Shown: positions 19,627 through 28,110, numbered from the stretch's first letter. The stretch: 64,000 bases of DNA from Ructibacterium sp965146665 (GCA_965146665.1 CBCTHE010000006.1:124001-188000); one strand, 5' to 3'. Translations and numbers: made by a program. Notes: generated by a model not told the origin, from the sequence alone.

Positions 19627-22400
19627 TGAAAAAAGTACTTGCGATTTGTTTAATAGTTTGTATATTCGGCAGCTGTTCTTCCGCGGCGGCCTTGGGGGCA
19701 GGCGGCGTCTTGGGAGAGCGGGTATACAATACCCTGATTGGCTGTGAGATTATTTCTGAGGAGGACTCTGCGGAAATGGACCAGCCGGTTACCCGTAAGG
19801 AAGCGGCGGAACTTATGATTCGGCTTCAGTTCTTAGAAAGCGCCGCCGGAGCTTTGGCGGGAACCTCTCAATTTTTGGATGTCGTGCCCAGCGACCCATA
19901 TGCACCATATATCGCGCTGTGCAGCGATCTCGGTATTATCAGCGGGGACGGAGATGGATACTTCCGGCCCGACGAACCGCTTTTGCTGGAAGAAGGAACC
20001 AAGCTTCTGGTGTCCTGTCTGGGCTATGACGCCGCTGCCCGGCAGGATGGAGGGTTCCCGAATGGATATATGTCAGAAGCGAAACGGCTTTCCTTATTCT
20101 ATGGGGTAGATATGAGCGGGAGTTTTTCAAAGGGCGGTTTTTATACCATGATTTACAATGCTATGGAGGCCAAGGCGCTTCTGCCGGATTACAATGAATC
20201 GGGCACCGCCCATTTAGACGAAAAAACCTTTGGTGAGCGGCTGATGGAGCAGAAAAATATTATTACGGGCGAAGACTGTGTAATAGGAAATATCCGATAC
20301 TCGGTTGATGAGGATAACACGGTTGACGCCAGGCATGTACGGATTGGAGAAAAACAGTTTGTTTTAGGTGAAATCTCGATACCGGAAATTCTGGGACGGA
20401 CGATTACCTATTATGCCGTATTGAACCAGAATGATGAATATGAGCTGACACATGTGTTTAAAGCGCGAAATGAAAGGGAAATCCGCCTGACAGGGATTGC
20501 AGAGCCGTCATGGGCCTCAGGCCAGATAGAATTCTACGATCAGTCAAACGGCAGAAAAAAGAGCGTGAAGCTGGCAGAACAATGCAGGTATATCTATAAC
20601 GGACGTCCGGCCGCGTTGCCTGCGGACGGAAAGGCAGAGGGAAATCTGTTATTGGTCGATCATGACGGAAGTGGGCAGTATGATCTTGTGGTTGAAACTG
20701 ATGCTAAAACGTACCGCATCAGCTATATCAAAGCGGATAAAGGTGTTTTGCACTTTAACAGGGAAGCGTGGTATGCAGATGCCGAAATGCCGAAGGGATT
20801 GAAAGAACTTACGGAAGAGGATGAGGAGCGGGTCATTCAGATAGAAAACTCTGCTGGTGAGAAATTAGATCTGGCGGATCTTTCTGTGGAGGATGTTGTG
20901 ACCGTAATGGCAAGTCTGGACGGTAAACATGTGTATATCCGCAGAGAAGAAAACAAAATAGAGGGCAGCGTCACGGCAATTACAGATGAGACAGTTGGCA
21001 TTGATGGAGAAACCTATACTCTGGCAAAAGAGGATGAGAGCCGAAAACCGTTCGGGATCGGCCGGCTTGGAATGAAAGGAACCTTTTTCTTCAATGACGA
21101 GGGACAAATCATCTATTTTGTCAAGGAAACTGGAGTCGGGGAATCATATGGCTACATTGCGGACATTGCAATGACAGGTGCTTTATCACCAGAGGTCATG
21201 ATAAAATTGGTCCGTCCGGGCCGGATTCAATATTTTGAGGAGGCTTATGACGATGGGACAACGGACCGGTACTTAAAAGCGGCCAATGACGGTCTGGAGG
21301 TGCACTGCTTAAAAAGCCGCCTTACCGTGGATGGAGAGAGCGCAGAAGCAGAGCAGCTGGTGAAAAACGGTGTTCTCAAACAGGGAATGGTAATTCGGTA
21401 TGAGCAGAACAGCGAGGGTTTGATTCATAAAATTTACTTCCCAGCAGCGTATTATGGGGCGGATGCCCGTTCTTCTCTGAGAAAGTTTGTGACCTTCAGC
21501 GACAGCAAGGCCACGAGTGAAGAAGAGAAAACGGTGTTTGCATTTTCAGCAATTAATAAGGGCGGATTTAAGGTGAGCGGTGAGGAATCGGCTGTTTTTT
21601 GTGTGCCGCCGCTTGCCGGTGAAGAACAGTTAATCACTGGAGACCCAAACTACACGATTCAAAACGATGACGATTATTTTGATCAGATTAAGATGAATAA
21701 TGATACGTCCTATTATACCCGTGCGTATGACTTCGAAGAGGAGACGGGAAATGTCAGAGTGTTTTTAATAGCCAGCGGTCTAAACGCGGATCGGTCTGAC
21801 GACGTGCTTCAAAACGAGTCTTGGTCCATATTAGAATCCAAGGCGATCACTGCGAATCAGGATGGGGAGTTTGTCTATTCGCTGAGCGGTTATTCCGAAG
21901 GCAAGAAGTTTAGCGCAGAATCCCTGCCAAATGATGCCAATGGCCTCAGCCGCCAGTTAGAGGATCTGCTGCCAGGGGATGTTTTCAAGTTTGTCAGAAA
22001 TACGCAGGGCAAGATTTTTGAACTGTCGCCAAGAGGAGAAATATTTTCTGTTTCTACTGAAATTCCTGATTCCAGCGCGGGCTTTTATAGCCGTGATGCG
22101 GGTAATCTATATGGAAGAGTCAGTAAGATTGACAGAAAGATCATTGATGAAGCTACCACTCGTTATGCACATGTTATTGATGTGGATTATGGCGACGGAG
22201 TGGAAACGATCACCGCATCCTATACAGACACGGCAATCTATACCTATAACATACGGCGGAAAACAGTTGAGGCCGCCACAGCGGATGATATTTATTCCGA
22301 TGAAGAAGCAGGCGCGGAGAACGGCACAATGATTTTTGCCAAGGTAGATATGGCAAATAATGCGCAAATTATTGTCATTGCAGAGCAGGATTTGCTGTAA
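19626..22400 (+). CDS. Secreted protein with N-terminal SLH repeats, 924 residues
   Basis: A signal peptide (MKKVLAICLIVCIFG, cleavage near AAALG) is followed by two to three SLH-like repeats in residues 30-200 (FLDVVPSDPYAPYIALC, GDGDGYFRPDEPL, then GGFPNGYMSEAK). The remaining 700 residues are a chain of small beta-rich segments without any catalytic motif that I recognise. It is a full-length relative of the 904-residue protein at 60799, sharing the same order of segments including QIKMNNDTSYYTRAY versus RIEMNDDQNYAVSAY. The gene overlaps the heparinase-like gene by one base and has GGAG nine bases before its ATG. It is probably a wall-attached structural or glycan-binding partner of the surface lyase. 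Function unknown. Confidence 0.8.
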   Translation: MKKVLAICLIVCIFGSCSSAAALGAGGVLGERVYNTLIGCEIISEEDSAEMDQPVTRKEAAELMIRLQFLESAAGALAGTSQFLDVVPSDPYAPYIALCSDLGIISGDGDGYFRPDEPLLLEEGTKLLVSCLGYDAAARQDGGFPNGYMSEAKRLSLFYGVDMSGSFSKGGFYTMIYNAMEAKALLPDYNESGTAHLDEKTFGERLMEQKNIITGEDCVIGNIRYSVDEDNTVDARHVRIGEKQFVLGEISIPEILGRTITYYAVLNQNDEYELTHVFKARNEREIRLTGIAEPSWASGQIEFYDQSNGRKKSVKLAEQCRYIYNGRPAALPADGKAEGNLLLVDHDGSGQYDLVVETDAKTYRISYIKADKGVLHFNREAWYADAEMPKGLKELTEEDEERVIQIENSAGEKLDLADLSVEDVVTVMASLDGKHVYIRREENKIEGSVTAITDETVGIDGETYTLAKEDESRKPFGIGRLGMKGTFFFNDEGQIIYFVKETGVGESYGYIADIAMTGALSPEVMIKLVRPGRIQYFEEAYDDGTTDRYLKAANDGLEVHCLKSRLTVDGESAEAEQLVKNGVLKQGMVIRYEQNSEGLIHKIYFPAAYYGADARSSLRKFVTFSDSKATSEEEKTVFAFSAINKGGFKVSGEESAVFCVPPLAGEEQLITGDPNYTIQNDDDYFDQIKMNNDTSYYTRAYDFEEETGNVRVFLIASGLNADRSDDVLQNESWSILESKAITANQDGEFVYSLSGYSEGKKFSAESLPNDANGLSRQLEDLLPGDVFKFVRNTQGKIFELSPRGEIFSVSTEIPDSSAGFYSRDAGNLYGRVSKIDRKIIDEATTRYAHVIDVDYGDGVETITASYTDTAIYTYNIRRKTVEAATADDIYSDEEAGAENGTMIFAKVDMANNAQIIVIAEQDLL

Positions 22401-22408
22401 ATAGAATG

Positions 22409-22448
22409 AAAGACATACTTTAAAGTAACTTTGAGGTATGTCTTTTTT
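22409..22448 (+). terminator. Intrinsic terminator closing the first polysaccharide operon
   Basis: AAAGACATAC pairs with GTATGTCTTT and is followed by a T run. It lies nine bases after the SLH protein stop. Confidence 0.88.
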
Positions 22449-22557
22449 ATGCGGAAAATACAAAAGCTGAGGTATAAAAAACCAAGCATGGAGAACGGTT
22501 CGGAGAGGCCGGGTGCCGTCAGTTGCCGCAAAGTGCCCTTTTCACCATAAAAATGAC

Positions 22558-22585
22558 TTGCATTATTTTATATATGTGTTATAAT
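22558..22585 (+). promoter_or_regulatory. Candidate promoter for the proB leader RNA
   Basis: TTGCAT at 22558-22563 and TATAAT at 22580-22585 are 16 bases apart, with TGTG just before the -10. Transcription would begin near 22592, about 250 bases before proB. The piece from 22449 to here shows no gene. Confidence 0.5.
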
Positions 22586-22600
22586 ACAAAAGAATTAAAT

Positions 22601-22634
22601 AATACAGCAAGTATAATTCTATTCTTGCTGTATT
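22601..22634 (+). repeat. Perfect 11-bp inverted repeat at the start of the proB leader
   Basis: AATACAGCAAG and CTTGCTGTATT around a 12-base AT-rich loop, just downstream of the candidate promoter. It may be a 5-prime stabilising hairpin, or an operator. Confidence 0.6.
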
Positions 22635-22744
22635 ATTTATGCTGAAAGATAACAGGGGTCGAAGTGTCTGCCCGATTTATATAATAGCTTTCGCCCAAGA
22701 GCAGTGCTTTTTCGTGATTGTATCAAAACTGCACTCACAGCATA

Positions 22745-22781
22745 AATAAAAAACCTTGCTTTCAAGAAGCAGTTTTTTATT
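22745..22781 (+). terminator. Terminator-like hairpin inside the proB leader
   Basis: AATAAAAAAC-CT-TGCTT pairs with AAGCA-GTTTTTTATT around a 5-base loop; a six-T run is part of the 3-prime arm. It lies 60 bases before proB, so it either ends a short leader RNA of about 190 bases or acts as an attenuator. No T-box consensus is visible in the leader. Confidence 0.6.
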
Positions 22782-22841
22782 AAAAAGTAATGAAGAGGCT
22801 GATATTTAGAATCATTGATTTGAGCAGAAAGGGAACTTGAT

Positions 22842-23624
22842 ATGGATCAGGTAAAGCGTGTGGTTGTCAAAGTGGGGACCTCTACCTTGACACACGAGAC
22901 GGGAAAAATCAATCTGAGAAGGCTGGAGAATCTGGTCCGGGTCCTCTCCGATCTGATGAATATGGGGATGGAGGTCATTTTGGTCTCCAGCGGTGCAATC
23001 GGCGTGGGCGTCGGGAAACTGGGTCTGTCGGAAAAGCCCAGGGACACCCGCCAGAAACAGGCGCTTGCGGCCATTGGCCAGGCCAGCCTTATGTCGATTT
23101 ACGAAAAATATTTCAAAGAATATGGGTACAATACAGGGCAGGTGCTGCTTACCAAATTCATATTGGAGGATGAGCTCCGGTATATCAGCGCGAAAAATGC
23201 GTTTGAGACCATGATAGGCTATCGGGTCGTACCCATCGTGAATGAAAATGATGTCATTTCCACTTATGAAATTGAATTTGGAGACAATGATACTCTGTCC
23301 GCCTATGTGGCACGGCTGGTGAGCGCGGACCTGCTGGTTATTATGTCGGACATTGACGGGTTCTATGACGGAGATCCGGCGAGACCGGAATCCAGAGTGA
23401 TTTCGGTGGTGGATGAGATCACAGACGAAATACGGAACTGTGCCGGCGGCGTTGGTTCGAGGCGGGGAACCGGAGGCATGCGTACCAAGCTCAAAGCGGC
23501 GGAGCTGGCGGGACAGGATGGAATTGACATGGTGATCACCAATGGAAATCAACCGGATAACCTGTATGGCATTGTCCAGGGAGAGGCCATTGGGACGCTG
23601 TTCAAAGGCAGAAAAATAAAATAA
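22842..23624 (+). CDS. proB: Glutamate 5-kinase
   Basis: Catalyses ATP-dependent phosphorylation of L-glutamate, the first step of proline synthesis, in the cytoplasm. The amino acid kinase fold is plain: VVKVGTSTLT at the N-terminus, VSSGAIGVGVGKLGL near residue 50, VNENDVIS near 135, and GTGGMRTKLKAAELA near 205. At 260 residues it is the short form, without the C-terminal PUA domain of the E. coli enzyme, as in many Bacillota. Start supported by AAAGGG eight bases upstream. proA, the usual neighbour, is 3.2 kb away on the other strand (26797-28050). A hairpin terminator follows the stop directly. Confidence 0.96.
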   Translation: MDQVKRVVVKVGTSTLTHETGKINLRRLENLVRVLSDLMNMGMEVILVSSGAIGVGVGKLGLSEKPRDTRQKQALAAIGQASLMSIYEKYFKEYGYNTGQVLLTKFILEDELRYISAKNAFETMIGYRVVPIVNENDVISTYEIEFGDNDTLSAYVARLVSADLLVIMSDIDGFYDGDPARPESRVISVVDEITDEIRNCAGGVGSRRGTGGMRTKLKAAELAGQDGIDMVITNGNQPDNLYGIVQGEAIGTLFKGRKIK

Positions 23625-23625
23625 A

Positions 23626-23668
23626 AAAGAGGACATGCGGACACTTGCGGCGCCGTATGCCCTCTTTT
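23626..23668 (+). terminator. Terminator after proB
   Basis: AAAAGAGG-A-CATGCGG pairs with CCGTATG-CCCTCTTTT; A run in front and T run behind. It starts two bases after the proB stop. The following 150 bases show no gene. Confidence 0.85.
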
Positions 23669-23818
23669 CTTATATGCGCGCGCAGCGCTGGACAGAGAGG
23701 CATATTTGCGGCCCAGGAATGGTGATGTGTAAAATTGGGGATAAGTGCTGTCTGCCGGAGACGCTGTTCTCTTGGGGATTTTGCGTTTCTGACCAACCTT
23801 TGTACTCCGCCTTCTTAG

Positions 23819-23846
23819 AAAAAAGCCCCGGCAAAGCCGCCGGGGC
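23819..23846 (-). terminator. Terminator after citrate synthase
   Basis: On the minus strand GCCCCGG pairs with CCGGGGC and a run of six T follows. It is 16 bases beyond the stop of the citrate synthase gene. Confidence 0.88.
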
Positions 23847-23861
23847 CCTAGACTGTTTTTG

Positions 23862-25223
23862 TTAACGTTCTGACATGGATTTATAATCCCGGTGCGGTGC
23901 AATGGGCTTGTAGGCAGGACGGATGATTTTGCCTGCGTTGATCAGTTCTTCGATCCGGTGCGCGCTCCAGCCGGCGATTCTTGCAATGGCAAAAATCGGC
24001 GTATACAGCTCCTGCGGCAGTCCCAGCATATGATAGACAAAACCGCTGTAAAAGTCCACATTTGCGCTGACGCCCTTATAAATCTTCCGCTTCTCCGAAA
24101 TGACTTCCGGCGCGATCCGTTCGATCCGTTCATATAAGCCGTATTCCCTGTCATAGCCCTTGGCCTCGGAAAGCTGTTTGACAAAGCCCTTAAAGACATC
24201 CGCACGGGGATCTGACAGAGAGTAGACTGCGTGGCCCATGCCGTAGATCAGACCGCTGTGGTCAAAGGCCTCGCCGGCCAGAAGCTTGCGTAAGTAAGTG
24301 CGGATTTCATCCTCATCGGTCCAGTCCTTGAGGTTTTCCTTGATGTTTTCCAGCATCTGTACCACCTTGATGTTTGCGCCGCCGTGCTTGGGCCCTTTGA
24401 GGGAACCCAGGGATGCCGCCACCACTGAATAGGTGTCGGTGCCGGAGGAGGAAACCACATGGGTGGTGAAGGTGGAGTTGTTGCCGCCGCCGTGCTCAGC
24501 CTGCAGGACCAGAGCAAGGTCCAGAATTCGTGCCTCAAGCTGGGTATACTTGCCGTCCGGCCGGAGCAAGTGCAGAATGTTTTCGGCGGTGGACAGGTTT
24601 TCCATGGGCTGATGGATAAACAGGCTCTTTCCCTCGTGATAGTGAGAATAAGCCTGATAGCCGTAAACCGAGAGAACAGGGAACAGCGCGATCAGCTCCA
24701 GACACTGCCGCAGAACGTTGGGAATAGAAATATCGTTTGCCCGCTCGTCATAGGAGTAAAGGGTGAGGACTGAACGCGCCAGCGTGTTCATCATATCAGG
24801 GCTTGGTGCTTTGAGGATGATGTCGGTCACAAAGTTGACCGGGAGTGTTCGGTAGTTTCCAAGAATGTGATTGAATTTTTCCAGCTGTTCCTGTGCGGGC
24901 AGATCCCCAAATAGAAGAAGATAAACGGTTTCTTCAAATCCGTACCGGTTGTCGTCCAAAAATCCCCTGACCAGCTTTTTGATGTCATAGCCGCGGTAAT
25001 AGAGCTCACCCGGACAGGGCACCTCCTGCCCGTCCACAATCTTGCTGGAGCAAATGTCGGAAATTTCAGTCAGGCCGGTCAGGACTCCCTTGCCCTGCAG
25101 GTCACGGAGGCCGCGTTTTACGTCATACTTTGTGTACAGTGCCGGATCAATCCTGCCGTTTTTTAAACAGAGCTCGGACAATTCAACGACTTCATCCGGT
25201 AATGCGGAAATTCTTTTTTTCAT
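23862..25223 (-). CDS. gltA: Citrate synthase (Si type)
   Basis: Condenses acetyl-CoA and oxaloacetate to citrate. 453 residues, somewhat longer than the usual 370-430, with an N-terminal extension. Catalytic regions of the family are visible: GPKHGGAN (His), GMGHAVYSLSDPRA (His) and NVDFYSGF (Asp). SSSGTDTYS and LYTPIFAIAR are also typical. A 2-methylcitrate synthase cannot be fully excluded. In an anaerobe without a full cycle the enzyme would serve glutamate synthesis through 2-oxoglutarate, which would connect to the nearby proline genes (inference). It is transcribed alone from its own promoter and closed by its own terminator. The minus-strand start is followed by a Lys/Arg-rich MKKRIS. 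Confidence 0.93.
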   Translation of the reverse strand: MKKRISALPDEVVELSELCLKNGRIDPALYTKYDVKRGLRDLQGKGVLTGLTEISDICSSKIVDGQEVPCPGELYYRGYDIKKLVRGFLDDNRYGFEETVYLLLFGDLPAQEQLEKFNHILGNYRTLPVNFVTDIILKAPSPDMMNTLARSVLTLYSYDERANDISIPNVLRQCLELIALFPVLSVYGYQAYSHYHEGKSLFIHQPMENLSTAENILHLLRPDGKYTQLEARILDLALVLQAEHGGGNNSTFTTHVVSSSGTDTYSVVAASLGSLKGPKHGGANIKVVQMLENIKENLKDWTDEDEIRTYLRKLLAGEAFDHSGLIYGMGHAVYSLSDPRADVFKGFVKQLSEAKGYDREYGLYERIERIAPEVISEKRKIYKGVSANVDFYSGFVYHMLGLPQELYTPIFAIARIAGWSAHRIEELINAGKIIRPAYKPIAPHRDYKSMSER

Positions 25224-25272
25224 AGTGATTCATTGCCTCCAATCTTTTGTTTTCTTGAGTTAATTGCCTATT

Positions 25273-25301
25273 ATTATATCATATGCCAAGGATTTACACA
25301 A
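25273..25301 (-). promoter_or_regulatory. Promoter of citrate synthase
   Basis: Read on the minus strand, TTGTGT (25301-25296) and TATAAT (25278-25273) are 17 bases apart, 50 bases ahead of the gene. The AT-rich stretch 25302-25422 has no gene. Confidence 0.65.
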
Positions 25302-25422
25302 TAGAATTTTGTAAAGTTCATAAATTGTTTATATTCTAAACGAATATGACCGGATATATGGATAATATGACAGGAGGTGTCGGAATACGCGAAAAAAAAT
25401 TAAATTATTTTGAAAAAAGGGG

Positions 25423-25451
25423 TTGACAAACGCGAAAAGCTTGTGTATTAT
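25423..25451 (+). promoter_or_regulatory. Promoter of the PerR-like gene
   Basis: TTGACA at 25423-25428 and TATTAT at 25446-25451, spacing 17; a near-consensus sigma-A promoter, immediately before the operator at 25459. Confidence 0.8.
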
Positions 25452-25458
25452 AAAACAG

Positions 25459-25476
25459 TAATAATTACTATTATTA
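25459..25476 (+). promoter_or_regulatory. Per/Fur-type operator
   Basis: Perfect inverted repeat TAATAAT-TACT-ATTATTA, similar in base content and half-site style to known Per boxes. It covers the expected transcription start of the PerR-like gene, so binding would block its own promoter. It lies between the -10 at 25451 and the ATG at 25496. Confidence 0.75.
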
Positions 25477-25495
25477 AATTGGAAGGCTGATCATT

Positions 25496-25909
25496 ATGCA
25501 GGGTTCAGGCGTGACAAAGAACAGCAGACAGCGCACCGCGGTCTTAGAGGTGCTGCGCGGAACCAAGTCGCATCCCACTGCTGACTGGGTCTATGACAAG
25601 GTGCGGGAGGAGCTTCCCAATATCAGCCTGGGTACCGTTTACCGGAACTTGTCAAGGCTGACGGAGGCGGGGCTGATACAAAGGCTGGATGTGGGGGACG
25701 GTGTGGATCATTTTGACGCGGCCGTGGAACCCCATTATCACCTGTACTGTGAGTCGTGCAGACGGCTTTTGGATCTGGATTTGCCCTATGATACCGCGCT
25801 GAACGACAGGGCGGAGGCGCTTCATCCGGTACAGGTCAGCCGGCATAGTCTGGTTTTCCATGGGCTGTGCGGGACTTGTTCCGGCCGGAAGGATTTGTCT
25901 GGGAACTGA
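25496..25909 (+). CDS. Fur-family metal-dependent repressor, PerR-like
   Basis: 137 residues. An N-terminal winged helix (SRQRTAVLEVL, then ISLGTVYRNLSRL as recognition helix) is followed by a dimer and metal domain. Two CxxC pairs (CESC and CGTC) form the structural zinc site. The regulatory site residues are in place: DHFD, HYH, and an Asp in LLDLDLP where PerR has Asp and Fur usually Glu, which favours a peroxide sensor. A Per-type operator overlaps its promoter, so autorepression is likely. A peroxide-reducing reverse rubrerythrin follows 78 bases downstream, consistent with a peroxide stress unit. No other start is better placed; GGAAGG lies ahead of the ATG. Confidence 0.88.
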   Translation: MQGSGVTKNSRQRTAVLEVLRGTKSHPTADWVYDKVREELPNISLGTVYRNLSRLTEAGLIQRLDVGDGVDHFDAAVEPHYHLYCESCRRLLDLDLPYDTALNDRAEALHPVQVSRHSLVFHGLCGTCSGRKDLSGN

Positions 25910-25987
25910 AACGGGATACCGCCCCGTTATTTTACAGCAGAAAAAATTAAATAAATATAAATTTTAGTTTTTTGGAGGTAATATTAT

Positions 25988-26530
25988 ATGAAAAAATGGG
26001 TTTGTACAGTATGCGGTTACGTATATGAAGGCGAAAATCCCCCCGAGGCTTGTCCCCAGTGTAAGGCGCCGGCATCCAAGTTCAAGGAGCAGAGCGGCGA
26101 TATGACCTGGGCCTGCGAGCATGAGATTGGCGTTGCAAAGGGCGTAGATCCCAGAGTTGTGGAAGGTCTGCAGGCGAATTTCACCGGCGAGTGCACAGAG
26201 GTTGGCATGTATCTTGCAATGTCCCGGCAGGCGATTCGTGAAGGATATCCTGAGGTTGGAGCTTTCTATCAGCAGGCGGCTTTTGAAGAAGCGGAGCATG
26301 CCGCGAAGTTCGCGGAGCTTCTGGGCGAGGTCGTTTGCGCTGACACCAAAAAGAATCTGGAGGTCAGAGTGGAGGCGGAGAACGGCGCGACCGCAGGCAA
26401 GTTTGAACTGGCGAAGCTGGCCAAAGAGCTGGGCTATGATGCGATTCATGATACCGTTCATGAAATGGCAAAGGACGAGGCGCGACATGGCTGCGGCTTT
26501 GAAGGCCTGCTCAAGAGATATTTCGGCTAA
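25988..26530 (+). CDS. Reverse rubrerythrin (NADH peroxidase type)
   Basis: 180 residues. The rubredoxin domain is at the N-terminus, with Cys6, Cys9, Cys22 and Cys25 holding iron, and the ferritin-like di-iron domain follows (FEEAEHAAKF near 100, KDEARHGCGF near 160). This order is the reverse of classical rubrerythrin and is typical of the clostridial enzymes that reduce hydrogen peroxide and oxygen with electrons from NADH through partner flavoproteins. GGAGGT is ten bases before the ATG. It follows the PerR-like gene in the same direction; the AT-rich gap between them could carry its own promoter. A clean terminator follows. Cytoplasmic. Confidence 0.94.
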   Translation: MKKWVCTVCGYVYEGENPPEACPQCKAPASKFKEQSGDMTWACEHEIGVAKGVDPRVVEGLQANFTGECTEVGMYLAMSRQAIREGYPEVGAFYQQAAFEEAEHAAKFAELLGEVVCADTKKNLEVRVEAENGATAGKFELAKLAKELGYDAIHDTVHEMAKDEARHGCGFEGLLKRYFG

Positions 26531-26583
26531 TACAGCACAGAATAAAAATAAAGGCTTGAAAGATTCAAACCCTTCAGCCTGTC

Positions 26584-26624
26584 AAAAAAGGCATGTATTC
26601 CATACAGCGAATACATGCCTTTTT
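26584..26624 (+). terminator. Terminator after reverse rubrerythrin
   Basis: AAAAAAGGCATGTATTC pairs with GAATACATGCCTTTTT around an 8-base loop. It is bidirectional in form. The next 170 bases hold no gene that I can see. Confidence 0.9.
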
Positions 26625-26796
26625 GTATCCATTCACTTATACATGCTTTTGATATACCTTGTTCAACGACTGATTTTACCGCCTATCCCCTTTGTTTATA
26701 ACTATATTTTTCATGCAAAAACCCCTTTCATTAGGCCTTTTTGTCTAAGGAGTGAGGTTCACTTCCGGGCAGATGTGCCGTTCTTTTCTGTAAAGG

Positions 26797-28050
26797 TTAT
26801 CGAATCTGGCCGTTTCCAAAGATAATATATTTGGTGGAAGTGAGTTCCGCCAGCCCCATGGGGCCTCTTGCGTGAATTTTCTGGGTGCTGATGCCGATTT
26901 CCGCGCCGAAACCGAACTCGAAGCCGTCCGTGAACCGGGTGGAGGCGTTTACATAGACCGCCGCCGCGTCGATTTCATCCAGAAAACGCTGGGATGCGGC
27001 GTAGTCCCGGGTTATGATCGCCTCGCTGTGGCCGCTGTTATAGCGGTTGATGTGCGCAATGGCCTCGTCCAGGCTGTCCACAATCTTCACACCGATCTTC
27101 AGATCGAGGTATTCTCTGGCCCAGTCCTCATCAGATGCCGGGGCCGCGCCGGGATACAGCGCGCAGACGCGCTGGTCGCCGATGATTTCCACCCCGCGCG
27201 CCTCCAGCTCTCTGAGCATATCGGGGAGAAAGTTCCCGGCCGCAGACTGGTGGACCAGAAGCTTCTCTTCCGCGTTGCACACAGAAGGCCGCTGGGTTTT
27301 CGCGTTGATGACAATGGCCTTTGCCATTTCAAGATCCGCGGAAGCGTCCACATATACGTGGCAGTTGCCGGTTCCGGTCTCAATGGCCGGTACGGTTGCG
27401 TTCTCCACCACCGCGCGGATCAGTCCCGCCCCGCCCCGGGGGATGATCACATCCAGATATTCATTGAGCCGCATCAGGGCGGTGGCGCTTTCCCGGCTGG
27501 TATCCTCCACCAGGCTGAGGCTGCCCTCCGGCAGACCCGCCGCATAGCCCGCGGTCTGCATCACCTTTACAATGGCGCGGTTGGAGGCCGCGGCCTCCTT
27601 TCCGCCCCGAAGGATGACGGCGTTGCCCGTCTTGACGCAAAGGCCGGCCGCGTCGGCGGTAACGTTGGGGCGGGCCTCATAGATGATCCCGATTACGCCC
27701 AGCGGAACCCGTACCCGGCCGATCTTCAAACCGTTGGGACGCTTTGTCTGGTTAACCATCTCCCCGATGGGATCCGGGAGAGCGGCAATCTGCTCAATGC
27801 CCTCCGCCATGGCGTCAATGCGTTCCTCGTTGAGCATCAGCCGGTCAAGCAGACCCTTGGTCATGCCGTTCTGCCTGCCCTGATGCAGGTCATGGGCGTT
27901 CTCCTCCAGCAGAAAGCCGGTGTGGGCGCGCAGAGCCTCCGCCATGGCAAGGAGCGCCTTGTTCTTGACATCTGTGGACAGGGCGGCCAGCTTGTAGGAA
28001 GCCGCCTTTGCCAGCCTGCCCTTCTGGTTCAATTCTTCGATTGGATTCAT
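26797..28050 (-). CDS. proA: Glutamate-5-semialdehyde dehydrogenase (gamma-glutamyl phosphate reductase)
   Basis: Second enzyme of proline synthesis; reduces glutamyl 5-phosphate with NADPH. 417 residues, the family length. Family landmarks: IYEARPNVT, CVKTGNAVILRGGKEA, LIPRGG-like IIPRGGAGLI, and QRPSVCNAEEK with the catalytic Cys. The start at 28050 is preferred to the in-frame ATG 60 bases upstream because AGGAG lies nine bases ahead and MNPIEELN is where family members begin. It is separated from proB by four genes and lies on the opposite strand. Its promoter overlaps that of the divergent tatD-like gene. Confidence 0.96.
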   Translation of the reverse strand: MNPIEELNQKGRLAKAASYKLAALSTDVKNKALLAMAEALRAHTGFLLEENAHDLHQGRQNGMTKGLLDRLMLNEERIDAMAEGIEQIAALPDPIGEMVNQTKRPNGLKIGRVRVPLGVIGIIYEARPNVTADAAGLCVKTGNAVILRGGKEAAASNRAIVKVMQTAGYAAGLPEGSLSLVEDTSRESATALMRLNEYLDVIIPRGGAGLIRAVVENATVPAIETGTGNCHVYVDASADLEMAKAIVINAKTQRPSVCNAEEKLLVHQSAAGNFLPDMLRELEARGVEIIGDQRVCALYPGAAPASDEDWAREYLDLKIGVKIVDSLDEAIAHINRYNSGHSEAIITRDYAASQRFLDEIDAAAVYVNASTRFTDGFEFGFGAEIGISTQKIHARGPMGLAELTSTKYIIFGNGQIR

Positions 28051-28078
28051 ATGGATCAGCTCCTGACTTGATTTTATA

Positions 28079-28110
28079 TTGATTGTAACATATTTATGTG
28101 ATATAATCAA
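28079..28110. promoter_or_regulatory. Fully overlapping divergent promoters of proA and the TatD gene
   Basis: On the + strand TTGATT (28079-28084) and TATAAT (28102-28107) are 17 bases apart and point to the TatD gene. On the minus strand TTGATT (28110-28105) and TACAAT (28087-28082), also 17 apart, point to proA. The -35 of each overlaps the -10 of the other, so the segment is nearly palindromic and only one polymerase can occupy it at a time. Confidence 0.7.

Noticed and set aside
22639..22749. Small frame of 36 codons in the proB leader
   Set aside because: No Shine-Dalgarno sequence before its ATG and no recognisable protein character; its stop falls in the terminator hairpin.
22592..22841. 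T-box riboswitch before proB
   Set aside because: The conserved antiterminator sequence of T-boxes is not present; only generic hairpins are visible.
26872..28071. Plus-strand open frame of 399 codons opposite proA
   Set aside because: Exact shadow of proA; Arg/Gly/His-rich translation without domain pattern.
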